Source: DAOMOP01 sp035444405 (GTDB taxonomy: Bacteria > Pseudomonadota > Gammaproteobacteria > Burkholderiales > Rhodocyclaceae). Taken from it: a stretch of 50,010 nucleotides of DNA. The stretch is from assembly GCA_035444405.1 (NCBI GenBank), contig DAOMOP010000007.1, forward strand, positions 1 to 50,010. Direction: 5' to 3'. The translations under genes were made by a program, and so were the position numbers. Below the pieces are notes generated by a model that was not told the origin of the DNA, searched no databases, and saw only the letters and a list, made by a program, of their open reading frames with translations. Positions 16,980 through 24,746 of the stretch are shown here, in pieces (position 1 is the stretch's first letter; each line of letters opens with the position of its first letter).

Positions 16980-18335
16980 TCACGCGATCAGCGCCCCGCG
17001 CGCCGCGCCGGCGACGTAGACCGATCCGGTCACGCACACCAGCGCGTCCGGCGCGGCGACGGCGAGCGTGTCGGTGACCGCGCGCAGCGGGTCGGCGACG
17101 ACGCGCACCGGAAGATGCGGAAAGCATGCCGCCGCACTCGCCGCGACGAACGCGGGCGCGAGCGAGCGTTGCGGGTCGGCCCGGGTGACTGTCACCGATT
17201 TCGCCCCGGAGAGCAGGATCGCGAGCAGCAGCGGCAGGTTCTTGCCGGTCGACAGCGACACCACCATGTGGCGCTCGCCGCAACCGAGGCGCGCGACCGC
17301 CTGCATCAGCGCCATCGCGGAGACCTCGGTGTGCGCGCCGTCGGCGACGACCCACGGCTGGCGGCACAGGATCTCGGTGCGTCCGGGCAGGCGCGCGCCG
17401 GCAAGCCCGCGCACGATCGCATCGGGGAGCCGCTCGGCGGCGACGAGCCCGGACTGTGCCACACAGACGGCCGCCAGCGCCGCGTTGCCCGCCAGATGTG
17501 CGCCGAGCACCGGCAGCCGCGCCGCGAGCACGAGCCGGCCACAGCCAAGTCGCAGCGACAACCCGTGCGCGTCCGCCTCGGCGACCTCGACCGTGAAGTC
17601 GCATCCGAGCACCTGAGCCGGCGCAGCGGCTGCGGCGGCACGCGCGAGCACGACGTCGAGCGCGAGCGGCGGCAGCGCGCCGACCACCACCGGCACGCCG
17701 GGCTTGATCACGCCGGCCTTCTCGAACGCGATCGCCTGCACCGTGTCGCCGAGCCTGTCGGTGTGCTCGAGCTCGATGCTGGTGATGCACGAAGCCACCG
17801 GCACGACGACGTTGGTGGCATCGCGCCGCCCGCCGATGCCGGCCTCGATCACGGCCGCATCGACACCCTCGCGCTCGAACAGCACGAACGCGAGGGCGGT
17901 CGCGAAATCGAAGAAGCGCGGCCGCCGCGCGCCGCCCTCGTGCCACAGCGCCGCCGCGTGCGGGCGCAACGCCTCGGCGGCGGCGACGAAGGCGGCCGCA
18001 TCGACTTCGGCGCCGCCGACGCGAAAGCGCTCGGTCCAGCGCTGCAGGTGCGGTGACGTGAAGGTGCCCACGCGCAGACCGGCGGCGCCGAGGATCGCTT
18101 CGGCGAGCAAGGCCGTGCTGCCCTTGCCCTTGGAGCCGGCGATGTGGATCACGCGCAGCCGGCGCTCGGGGTGACCGACGCGCTCGAGCAGCGCGGCGAC
18201 CGCCTGCTGCGGGTGTTCGGCGCGTGTCCGGCACGCCGGCGGCTCTTCGGCCGCGAGCGCTTCGAAGAGCCGGCACACGTCGGCGACCGTCGCGAGCGGC
18301 CGCGCCAGGCAGGCCGCAGCAGGCGGGGCGCTCAT
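16980..18335 (-). CDS. folC: Dihydrofolate/folylpolyglutamate synthase
   Basis: A 451-residue Mur-ligase-type enzyme that adds glutamate to folates (and may make dihydrofolate). The P-loop is GSKGKGST (67-74). Further family blocks are VGTFTSPHLQRWTERFRV, EAGIGGRRDATNVV, SIELEHTDRLGDTVQAIAFEKAGVIKPG and DGAHTEVSAMAL. Its ATG lies two bases past the folD stop (an alternative ATG four codons earlier would overlap folD). It is the last gene of a purU-folD-folC operon. A folC placed with C1-oxidation genes rather than with accD or dedD suggests a dedicated copy that keeps the folate pool polyglutamylated for the demethylation pathway (inference). Confidence 0.88.
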   Translation of the reverse strand: MSAPPAAACLARPLATVADVCRLFEALAAEEPPACRTRAEHPQQAVAALLERVGHPERRLRVIHIAGSKGKGSTALLAEAILGAAGLRVGTFTSPHLQRWTERFRVGGAEVDAAAFVAAAEALRPHAAALWHEGGARRPRFFDFATALAFVLFEREGVDAAVIEAGIGGRRDATNVVVPVASCITSIELEHTDRLGDTVQAIAFEKAGVIKPGVPVVVGALPPLALDVVLARAAAAAAPAQVLGCDFTVEVAEADAHGLSLRLGCGRLVLAARLPVLGAHLAGNAALAAVCVAQSGLVAAERLPDAIVRGLAGARLPGRTEILCRQPWVVADGAHTEVSAMALMQAVARLGCGERHMVVSLSTGKNLPLLLAILLSGAKSVTVTRADPQRSLAPAFVAASAAACFPHLPVRVVADPLRAVTDTLAVAAPDALVCVTGSVYVAGAARGALIA

Positions 18336-18337
18336 GC

Positions 18338-19243
18338 TCAGCCCCATGCCGCTTCGATCACGCCTTCGGGCACCGCGACGCCGTGCTGGCGGCATGCGGC
18401 ATCGAGCGTGTTGAGCAGCAGGCACGCGATCGTCATCGGGCCGACGCCGCCCGGCACCGGGGTGATCGCCCCGGCGACTTCGACCGCCGCATCGAAATCG
18501 ACGTCGCCGACCAGCCGCGTCGTGCCGTCGGCCGCGTCGATGCGGTTGATGCCGACGTCGATGACCGTCGCCCCGGGTTTGATCCAGGCGCCTGCCACCA
18601 TGCGCGGTCGGCCGACCGCGGCGACCACGATGTCGGCGCGCCGGCATTCGTCGGCGAGCTCGCGCGTCTTCGAATGCGCAATGGTGACCGTGCAGCTTTC
18701 CTTCAGCAGCAGGCTCGCCATCGGCTTGCCGACGATGTTCGAGCGCCCCAGCACGACGGCGCGCAAGCCGTCGAGGCGGCCGAGCCGGTGCTTGAGCAGC
18801 ATCAGGCAGCCGAGCGGCGTGCATGGCACGATGCCCTGCCCGCCGGTGGCGACGCGGCCGACGTTGATCGGATGAAAGCCGTCGATGTCCTTGTCGGGGC
18901 GGATCGCGTTGATCACGCGGTCGCTGTCGACCTGCGGCGGCAGCGGCAGCTGCACGAGGATGCCATGCACGGCCGGGTCGCCGTTGAGCCGCTCGATCAG
19001 CTCGAGCAGGCCTTGCTGCGGCACGCCGAACGGCAGCCGGTACTCGAACGAGGCCATGCCGGCCTCGCGCGCCTGGCGTGCCTTGTTGCGCACATACACC
19101 TGGCTGGCCGGATCCTCGCCGACCAGGATCACCGCCAGACCCGGCGTGACCAGATGCTGCTCGCGCAGCACCACCACCTGGCGCCCGATCTCGGCGCGCA
19201 GCCGCGCCGCATAGGCCTTGCCGTCGATGATTTCGGCCGACAT
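18338..19243 (-). CDS. folD: Methylene-THF dehydrogenase/cyclohydrolase
   Basis: A 301-residue bifunctional FolD that oxidises methylene-THF to methenyl-THF with NADP+ and hydrolyses it to 10-formyl-THF. The catalytic Tyr50 and Lys54 lie in SQVYVRNKARQAREAG. The blocks VQLPLPPQVDSDRVINAIRPDKDIDGFHP, VVLGRSNIVGKPMA and TPVPGGVGPMTIACLLLNT are intact. Its ATG shares one base with the purU stop, so translation is coupled. Here it should run in the oxidative direction, between MetF and PurU. Confidence 0.95.
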   Translation of the reverse strand: MSAEIIDGKAYAARLRAEIGRQVVVLREQHLVTPGLAVILVGEDPASQVYVRNKARQAREAGMASFEYRLPFGVPQQGLLELIERLNGDPAVHGILVQLPLPPQVDSDRVINAIRPDKDIDGFHPINVGRVATGGQGIVPCTPLGCLMLLKHRLGRLDGLRAVVLGRSNIVGKPMASLLLKESCTVTIAHSKTRELADECRRADIVVAAVGRPRMVAGAWIKPGATVIDVGINRIDAADGTTRLVGDVDFDAAVEVAGAITPVPGGVGPMTIACLLLNTLDAACRQHGVAVPEGVIEAAWG

Positions 19244-20118
19244 CAGCGGAACACCACGGTCTTGTTGTCGTTCAGGAACACGCGATGCTCGATGTGGAAG
19301 CGCACCGCACGCGCGAGCGCCATGCACTCGGTGTCGCGGCCGACCGCGACGAGCTGGTCGGGCCGGTAGGTGTGGTCGACCCGCTCGACCACCTGCTCGA
19401 TGATCGGCCCCTCGTCGAGATCCGACGTCACGTAGTGGGCCGTTGCGCCGATCAGCTTGACGCCGCGATCGTGGGCCTGGTGGTAGGGCTTGGCGCCCTT
19501 GAAGCCGGGCAGGAAGGAGTGGTGGATGTTGATCGCGCGCCCGCTCAGCCGCCCGCACAGCTCCTCCGACAACACCTGCATGTAGCGCGCCAGCACGACC
19601 AGCTCGCTGCCGGTCTCCTCGACCAGCTCCATCAGCCGCGCCTCCTGCGCCGCCTTGGTCTCGGGCGTGACCGGCAGATGGTGGAACGGGATGCCGTGCC
19701 ATTCGGCGAGCGGCTTCAGGTCCGGGTGGTTCGACACGATCGCCGGCACGTCCATCTTCAGCTCGCCGGTGCGGTGGCGGTACAGCAGGTCGTCGAGGCA
19801 GTGGTCGAACTTCGACACCATCAGCAGCACACGCGGGCGCGTGAGGGTGTCGTGCATTTCCCACACCATCTCCTCCTCCGCGGCGGCGGCCTCGAACTCG
19901 CGCTTGAGCACATCGAAATGCGGCGTCTCGCCCGGCGTGCTCGAGAACACCGTGCGCACGAAGAAGCGGCCGGTCAGGATGTCGTCGAACTGTGCCATCT
20001 CCATGATGTAGCAGTGGCGCCGGGCCAGAAAGGTCGAGATGCGCGACACGGTTCCGATCGCCCCGCGGCAGCTCGCCTTCAGCACATAAATGTTCTTCCC
20101 CTCGGTCATCGCCGACAT
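19243..20118 (-). CDS. purU: Formyltetrahydrofolate deformylase
   Basis: A 291-residue PurU that splits 10-formyl-THF into formate and THF. An ACT domain (about 8-88) precedes a formyltransferase-fold domain with the hydrolytic triad N197 and H199 (INIHHSFLPGFKGAKPYHQA) and D235 (DLDEGPII). The start is preceded by GAGGAGAAGG; a second Met four codons in is possible. In E. coli PurU balances folates with glycine and methionine control through ACT; here it would free THF for the next methyl and excrete or pass on formate. It is the first gene of the minus-strand operon, divergent from the corrinoid operon. Confidence 0.94.
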   Translation of the reverse strand: MSAMTEGKNIYVLKASCRGAIGTVSRISTFLARRHCYIMEMAQFDDILTGRFFVRTVFSSTPGETPHFDVLKREFEAAAAEEEMVWEMHDTLTRPRVLLMVSKFDHCLDDLLYRHRTGELKMDVPAIVSNHPDLKPLAEWHGIPFHHLPVTPETKAAQEARLMELVEETGSELVVLARYMQVLSEELCGRLSGRAINIHHSFLPGFKGAKPYHQAHDRGVKLIGATAHYVTSDLDEGPIIEQVVERVDHTYRPDQLVAVGRDTECMALARAVRFHIEHRVFLNDNKTVVFR

Positions 20119-20494
20119 CACGCCTTCTCCTCGTTCCTCTGGTCCGTATGTGTCGGGCGCACCCCGCTTGCCTGCGGCAGCATCGGCGCCCGCTCTCGTT
20201 TGGCCTCGAGCCGTCAGCGAATGTAATCCTCTCGGTGCGCGCCGCATGTCTGAATGCGACGGGCTGCGTTCGCCGCGCGACCACGCGTACAAGCCTCTTG
20301 CCGGACGGCGGAAGCACGCGCCGGCCGGCGCATCGAGGGGCGCCGGCGCGCGTCGCTGGCGGGCAAACGGCGATGTCGCGAATCGGCACATCCGCGTCGT
20401 TCCAGCGCCAGCCGAGCGGCCTGTCGACGCCTAATCTGCGAGCACTGGGGCACCGCATCCGGGTGCCCTGCAAGCCCGTGAAGGAGGAGCCGAA
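20119..20494. promoter_or_regulatory. Divergent control region of the C1 locus
   Basis: 376 bases between the divergent purU and corrinoid-protein starts must hold both promoters. At 20373-20391 an imperfect inverted repeat, ATGTCGC then GGCACAT with a five-base spacer, is a possible operator. I find no clear -35/-10 pair. A GbdR-type site would be expected here if the GbdR-like regulator controls the locus, but I cannot score it by eye. Confidence 0.4.
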
Positions 20495-21196
<702 letters not shown>

Positions 21197-21222
21197 GCGC
21201 ACGCACGGACGCGAGTGCAGCC

Positions 21223-21909
21223 ATGGCGCGCACGCTGATCATCGCCTGCGGGGCGCTGGCCCGCGAGATCACCGCGGTGATCGCCGCGAACAGCTGGCGC
21301 CACGTCACGGTCGAGTGCCTGCCGCCGGAGCTGCACAACCGGCCGGAGAAGATCCCGGCCGCGGTCGAGCAGAAGATCCGTGACGCGCGCGCACGCTTCA
21401 CGCACATCTTCTGTGCGTACGCCGACTGTGGCACCGGCGGGCTGCTCGACCGCGTGCTCGCGGCCGAGGGTGTCGAGCGCCTGCCCGGGGCGCACTGCTA
21501 CGAGTTCTACGCCGGCACGCGCGCCTTCGCGGCGCTCGCCGACGCCGAGCCGGGCAGCTTCTACGTCACCGATTTTCTCGTGCGCCACTTCGAGCGGCTG
21601 GTGATCCGCGGCCTCGGGCTGGACCGCCACCCGGAGCTCGCGCCGCTGTACTTCGGCAACTACCGGCGACTGGTGTATCTCGCGCAGCGCACCGACGACG
21701 GCCTCGTCGCGCAGGCGCGCGCCGCCGCCGAGCGGCTGGGGCTCGCGTTCGAGCAGCGACTCACCGGCTACGGCGAGCTCGAGCACGGCCTGGTGCGTTT
21801 CGTACAGGGCGACGATGAACAGTGCGACGGCGGCGCGGTCGCACGAGACGAGAGCGGACGCGGCCCGGCGGCCGCATCGACCATGGAGCGAACCCGATGG
21901 CCAGGCTGA
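21223..21909 (+). CDS. DUF1638 protein
   Basis: A 228-residue protein of the DUF1638 family; no biochemical function is established. Conserved-looking polar sites are C9 (IIACGALAREI), C32 and H38 (CLPPELHNRPEKIP), C64 and C69 (FCAYADCGTGGLLD) and H91/C92 (HCYEFYAG), a set that could bind a metal or a corrinoid. The last 35 residues are Arg/Gly-rich and probably disordered. It sits 26 bases behind the corrinoid gene and overlaps the next gene by 13 bases, so it is a true member of the operon. Likely roles are assistance in corrinoid loading or methyl transfer, but that is inference from context alone. Confidence 0.8.
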   Translation: MARTLIIACGALAREITAVIAANSWRHVTVECLPPELHNRPEKIPAAVEQKIRDARARFTHIFCAYADCGTGGLLDRVLAAEGVERLPGAHCYEFYAGTRAFAALADAEPGSFYVTDFLVRHFERLVIRGLGLDRHPELAPLYFGNYRRLVYLAQRTDDGLVAQARAAAERLGLAFEQRLTGYGELEHGLVRFVQGDDEQCDGGAVARDESGRGPAAASTMERTRWPG

Positions 21910-22196
21910 TCACGGTGCTGTGGCGCGACATCCCCGCCCAGGTCATCGTCAAGAGGGGGCGCGAGAGCGCCAAGGTGCAGTTGTCCGAGCGCTTCCAGGC
22001 CGCCATCGACCGCGCCGCGATGCGCGCCGGCAAGGGCAGCTCGGACGCCTACCTGGAGGACTGGCGCCGCACCGAACCGCGTGAATGCGGCGACGACCTC
22101 GCCGCCGAGGCCGCGGCCGAGGCGCACCGGCTCGAGCACGACTACGACGACGAGGCGCTCGAGCGGCTGGTCCGCGCGAAAGGCCTCGCCGCCTGA
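21897..22196 (+). CDS. Small 'virulence factor' family protein
   Basis: A 99-residue cytosolic protein beginning MARLITVLWRDIPAQVIVK, followed by RFQAAIDRAAMRAG and an acidic C-terminal helix. It matches a small family labelled 'virulence factor' from an early annotation; that name should not be taken as function. The ATG lies inside the end of the DUF1638 gene, giving a 13-base overlap. Repeated association of this family with methyltransferase and MetF genes (general knowledge) suggests a small accessory subunit, for instance of the MetV/MetF complex. Confidence 0.75.
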   Translation: MARLITVLWRDIPAQVIVKRGRESAKVQLSERFQAAIDRAAMRAGKGSSDAYLEDWRRTEPRECGDDLAAEAAAEAHRLEHDYDDEALERLVRAKGLAA

Positions 22197-22257
22197 CCGA
22201 CACACAACCCGGCGGCACGCCGCAAGCGCGATGCCGCCAACCGAGGAGACTCCCGCC

Positions 22258-22734
22258 ATGTATGCAGTGCGCCGCTGGGTGGTTCGCCACTCGCGCGTCT
22301 TCGAGATCATCTACGGCGCCTTCGAGCCGGTCATCGCTCGGCTCGACCCGCTGTGGCGCCGCATCGGCTACGCGCGCGTCGAGAAGCCGGTCACGGCCAT
22401 CGAGCGCACGGTCAAGGGCTTTCTGTTCGACTGCAAGATGTGCGGCCAGTGCGCGCTGAGCTCGACCGGAATGTCCTGTCCGATGAACTGCCCCAAGAAC
22501 CTGCGCAACGGCCCGTGCGGCGGCGTTCGGCTGAACGGCCACTGCGAGGTCAAGCCGGACATGAAGTGCGTGTGGGTCGATGCGTGGGACGGCAGCCGGC
22601 AGATGAAGCACGGCGAGCGCATCCACGTCGTGCAGAAGCCGGTCGATTTCCGCCTCAAGGACACCTCGTCGTGGCTCGCGGTCGTGCGCGACATCGCCGC
22701 CGGACGCAACAACCAACCCGGGAGCCAGGCATGA
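22258..22734 (+). CDS. metV: MetV-like cysteine-rich partner of MTHFR
   Basis: A 158-residue protein of the methylenetetrahydrofolate reductase C-terminal (MetV) family. Eight cysteines at 59, 62, 65, 74, 78, 87, 96 and 104 (CKMCGQC, SCPMNCPKN, GPCGGV) can hold iron-sulfur clusters or zinc. In acetogens MetV pairs with MetF to feed or take electrons. GAGGAG precedes the ATG; an alternative start nine codons earlier is possible. Its stop overlaps the MetF start (ATGA), so the two are made in equal amounts. The pairing implies that this MetF does not use NADH directly in the E. coli way. Confidence 0.85.
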   Translation: MYAVRRWVVRHSRVFEIIYGAFEPVIARLDPLWRRIGYARVEKPVTAIERTVKGFLFDCKMCGQCALSSTGMSCPMNCPKNLRNGPCGGVRLNGHCEVKPDMKCVWVDAWDGSRQMKHGERIHVVQKPVDFRLKDTSSWLAVVRDIAAGRNNQPGSQA

Positions 22735-23759
22735 AATTCGAAGACGAACCGGTACCGGGCTACTCGCTGCCGATCCTGCCCGGCCATTACTCGCCGGGCC
22801 GCCTCGAGCGCGTGCTGCGCGCGGGCAAGTTCGCGGTCACGACCGAGATCGATCCACCCGACTCGGCCGACCCCGACGAGGTCATGAAGCGCGCCGCGAT
22901 CTTCGACGGCCATGTCGATGCGATCAATGCGACCGACGGCTCGGGCGCGAACTGCCACATGTCGAGCGTCGGCGTGTGCTCGCTGCTGACCCGCCGCGGC
23001 TACGCGATGGTGATGCAGATCTCGTGCCGCGACCGCAACCGCATCGCGATCCAGGGCGAGATCCTCGGCGCCGCGGCGATGGGCGCGTGCAACATCCTGT
23101 GCCTGACCGGCGACGGCGTGCAGGCCGGCGACCATCCGCAGGCCAAGCCGGTGTTCGATCTCGACTCGATGTCGCTGCTGGAAATCGCCCGTGCGATGCG
23201 CGACGAAGGGCGCTTCCAGAGCGGGCGCAAGATCGACACGCCGCCACGCGTATTCCTCGGCGCCGCCGAGAACCCGTTCGTGCCGCCCTACGAATGGCGC
23301 GCGCACCGGCTCGCGAAGAAGGTCGCCGCCGGTGCGCAGTTCTTCCAGACGCAGTACTGCTTCGACATCGCGCGGCTGAAGACCTTCATGGCGCAGGTGC
23401 GCGACCTGGGCCTGCTCGAAGGGCCCGAGCGCGTCTTCGTCATCGTCGGCGTCGGCCCGCTCGCCTCGGCCAAGAGCGCGCGCTGGATCCGCGAGCACGT
23501 GCCCGGCGTGCATATCCCCGATGCGATCATCGAGCGGCTGGCCGGGGCGCAGAAGCAGAAGACCGAGGGCAAGAAGATCTGCATCGATCTGATCCAGCAG
23601 ATCCGCGAGATCGAAGGCGTCAGCGGCGTGCACGTGATGGCCTACCGGCAGGAAGAAACCGTCGCTGAAATCATCCAGACCTCCGGCGTACTCGACGGGC
23701 GCGTGCCCTGGTACCCGGGACGAGACACTCAACCCGAATTGCAAAGGATGCAGGCATGA
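22731..23759 (+). CDS. metF: Methylenetetrahydrofolate reductase, MetF-like
   Basis: A 342-residue TIM-barrel flavoprotein of the MTHFR family. TEIDPPDSAD (38-47) carries the catalytic Glu, followed by INATDGSGANCHMSS, CRDRNR (99-104) and the ILCLTGD block (122-128). These sequence forms are of the MetV-associated subgroup rather than the biosynthetic MetF. Here the enzyme should run backwards, oxidising methyl-THF to methylene-THF. It overlaps metV at its start and the methyltransferase at its end (both ATGA), showing tight coupling. A biosynthetic methionine role is less likely because no MetH or MetE is present. Confidence 0.9.
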   Translation: MKFEDEPVPGYSLPILPGHYSPGRLERVLRAGKFAVTTEIDPPDSADPDEVMKRAAIFDGHVDAINATDGSGANCHMSSVGVCSLLTRRGYAMVMQISCRDRNRIAIQGEILGAAAMGACNILCLTGDGVQAGDHPQAKPVFDLDSMSLLEIARAMRDEGRFQSGRKIDTPPRVFLGAAENPFVPPYEWRAHRLAKKVAAGAQFFQTQYCFDIARLKTFMAQVRDLGLLEGPERVFVIVGVGPLASAKSARWIREHVPGVHIPDAIIERLAGAQKQKTEGKKICIDLIQQIREIEGVSGVHVMAYRQEETVAEIIQTSGVLDGRVPWYPGRDTQPELQRMQA

Positions 23760-24670
23760 CCGACACCATCATCAGCTCGCACAGGAAGGAAGTCGTGATC
23801 GGCTTCGAGCGCCCCTTCGTCGTGATCGGCGAGCGCATCAACCCGACCGGCCGCAAGCTGCTCGCCGCCGAGATGGCCGCGGGCGATTTCTCGCGCGTGG
23901 TCACCGACGTCGAGGCGCAGATCGCCGCCGGTGCGCACATGCTCGACGTCAATGCCGGCATCCCGCTCGCCGACGAGCCGGCCATCCTCGCGCAGACCAT
24001 CGAGCTTGTGCAGTCACTCACCGACGTGCCGCTCACGATCGACTCGTCCATCGTCGCCGCGCTCGAGGCGGGGCTGGCCGTCTACAAGGGCAAGGCGCTG
24101 GTCAACTCGGTCACCGGCGAGGAGGAGCGCCTCGAGGCGGTGCTGCCGCTGGTCAGGAAGTACGGCGCCGCCGTGGTCGCGATCAGCAACGACGAGACCG
24201 GCATCTCCGAGGACCCCGACGTGCGCTTCGGCATCGCGAAGAAGATCGTCGAACGCGCCGCCGACTACGGCATTCCGGCCAGCGACGTGGTCGTCGATCC
24301 GCTGGTGATGCCGATCGGCGCGGTGCGCACCTCCGGCCGCCAGGTGTTCCAGCTGTGCTACCGCCTGCAGCGCGAGCTCAAGGTCAACACCACCTGCGGC
24401 GCCTCGAATGTCAGCTTCGGTCTGCCCAACCGCAACGGCATCAACGCGGCATTCATGAGCATGGCGATCGGCGCCGGCATGACCTCGGCGATCACCAACC
24501 CGCTGCACACCGAGATCATGACCGCGATCATGGGCGCCGACGTGCTGATGGGCCACGACCCCGACTGCATGCGCTGGATCCGCAAGTTCCGCGAGCCCGC
24601 CCCGGCCAACGCCGACGGCAGCGAGGCGCGCGGCCGCCGCGAGAGCCGGCGCCGCCGCGTCGCGAGCTGA
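23756..24670 (+). CDS. Methyl-THF:corrinoid methyltransferase (pterin-binding)
   Basis: A 304-residue TIM-barrel protein of the dihydropteroate-synthase fold in the methyltransferase branch (AcsE/MtvA/MtgA type). The blocks GERINPTGRK (25-34), LDVNAG (63-68), IDSS and GASNVSFGLPNR bind the pterin and define the branch; true DHPS has different loops. It transfers methyl groups between the corrinoid protein and THF. The last 25 residues are Arg-rich and dispensable-looking. It overlaps metF by four bases. Its role here is to move methyl from Co(III) to THF, the reverse of AcsE in acetogens running autotrophically. Confidence 0.92.
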   Translation: MTDTIISSHRKEVVIGFERPFVVIGERINPTGRKLLAAEMAAGDFSRVVTDVEAQIAAGAHMLDVNAGIPLADEPAILAQTIELVQSLTDVPLTIDSSIVAALEAGLAVYKGKALVNSVTGEEERLEAVLPLVRKYGAAVVAISNDETGISEDPDVRFGIAKKIVERAADYGIPASDVVVDPLVMPIGAVRTSGRQVFQLCYRLQRELKVNTTCGASNVSFGLPNRNGINAAFMSMAIGAGMTSAITNPLHTEIMTAIMGADVLMGHDPDCMRWIRKFREPAPANADGSEARGRRESRRRRVAS

Positions 24671-24746
24671 GCGGCGCAGGCACGCACGCAAGGTCCCGGC
24701 CACAGGGACCGCGTCGCCCGCCCCCCGACCCCAACAGGAGCGCACC

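Noticed and set aside
21897..22196. Virulence function for the 99-residue protein
   Set aside because: The family label is historical; the operon context is C1 metabolism and nothing in the sequence suggests toxicity or secretion.
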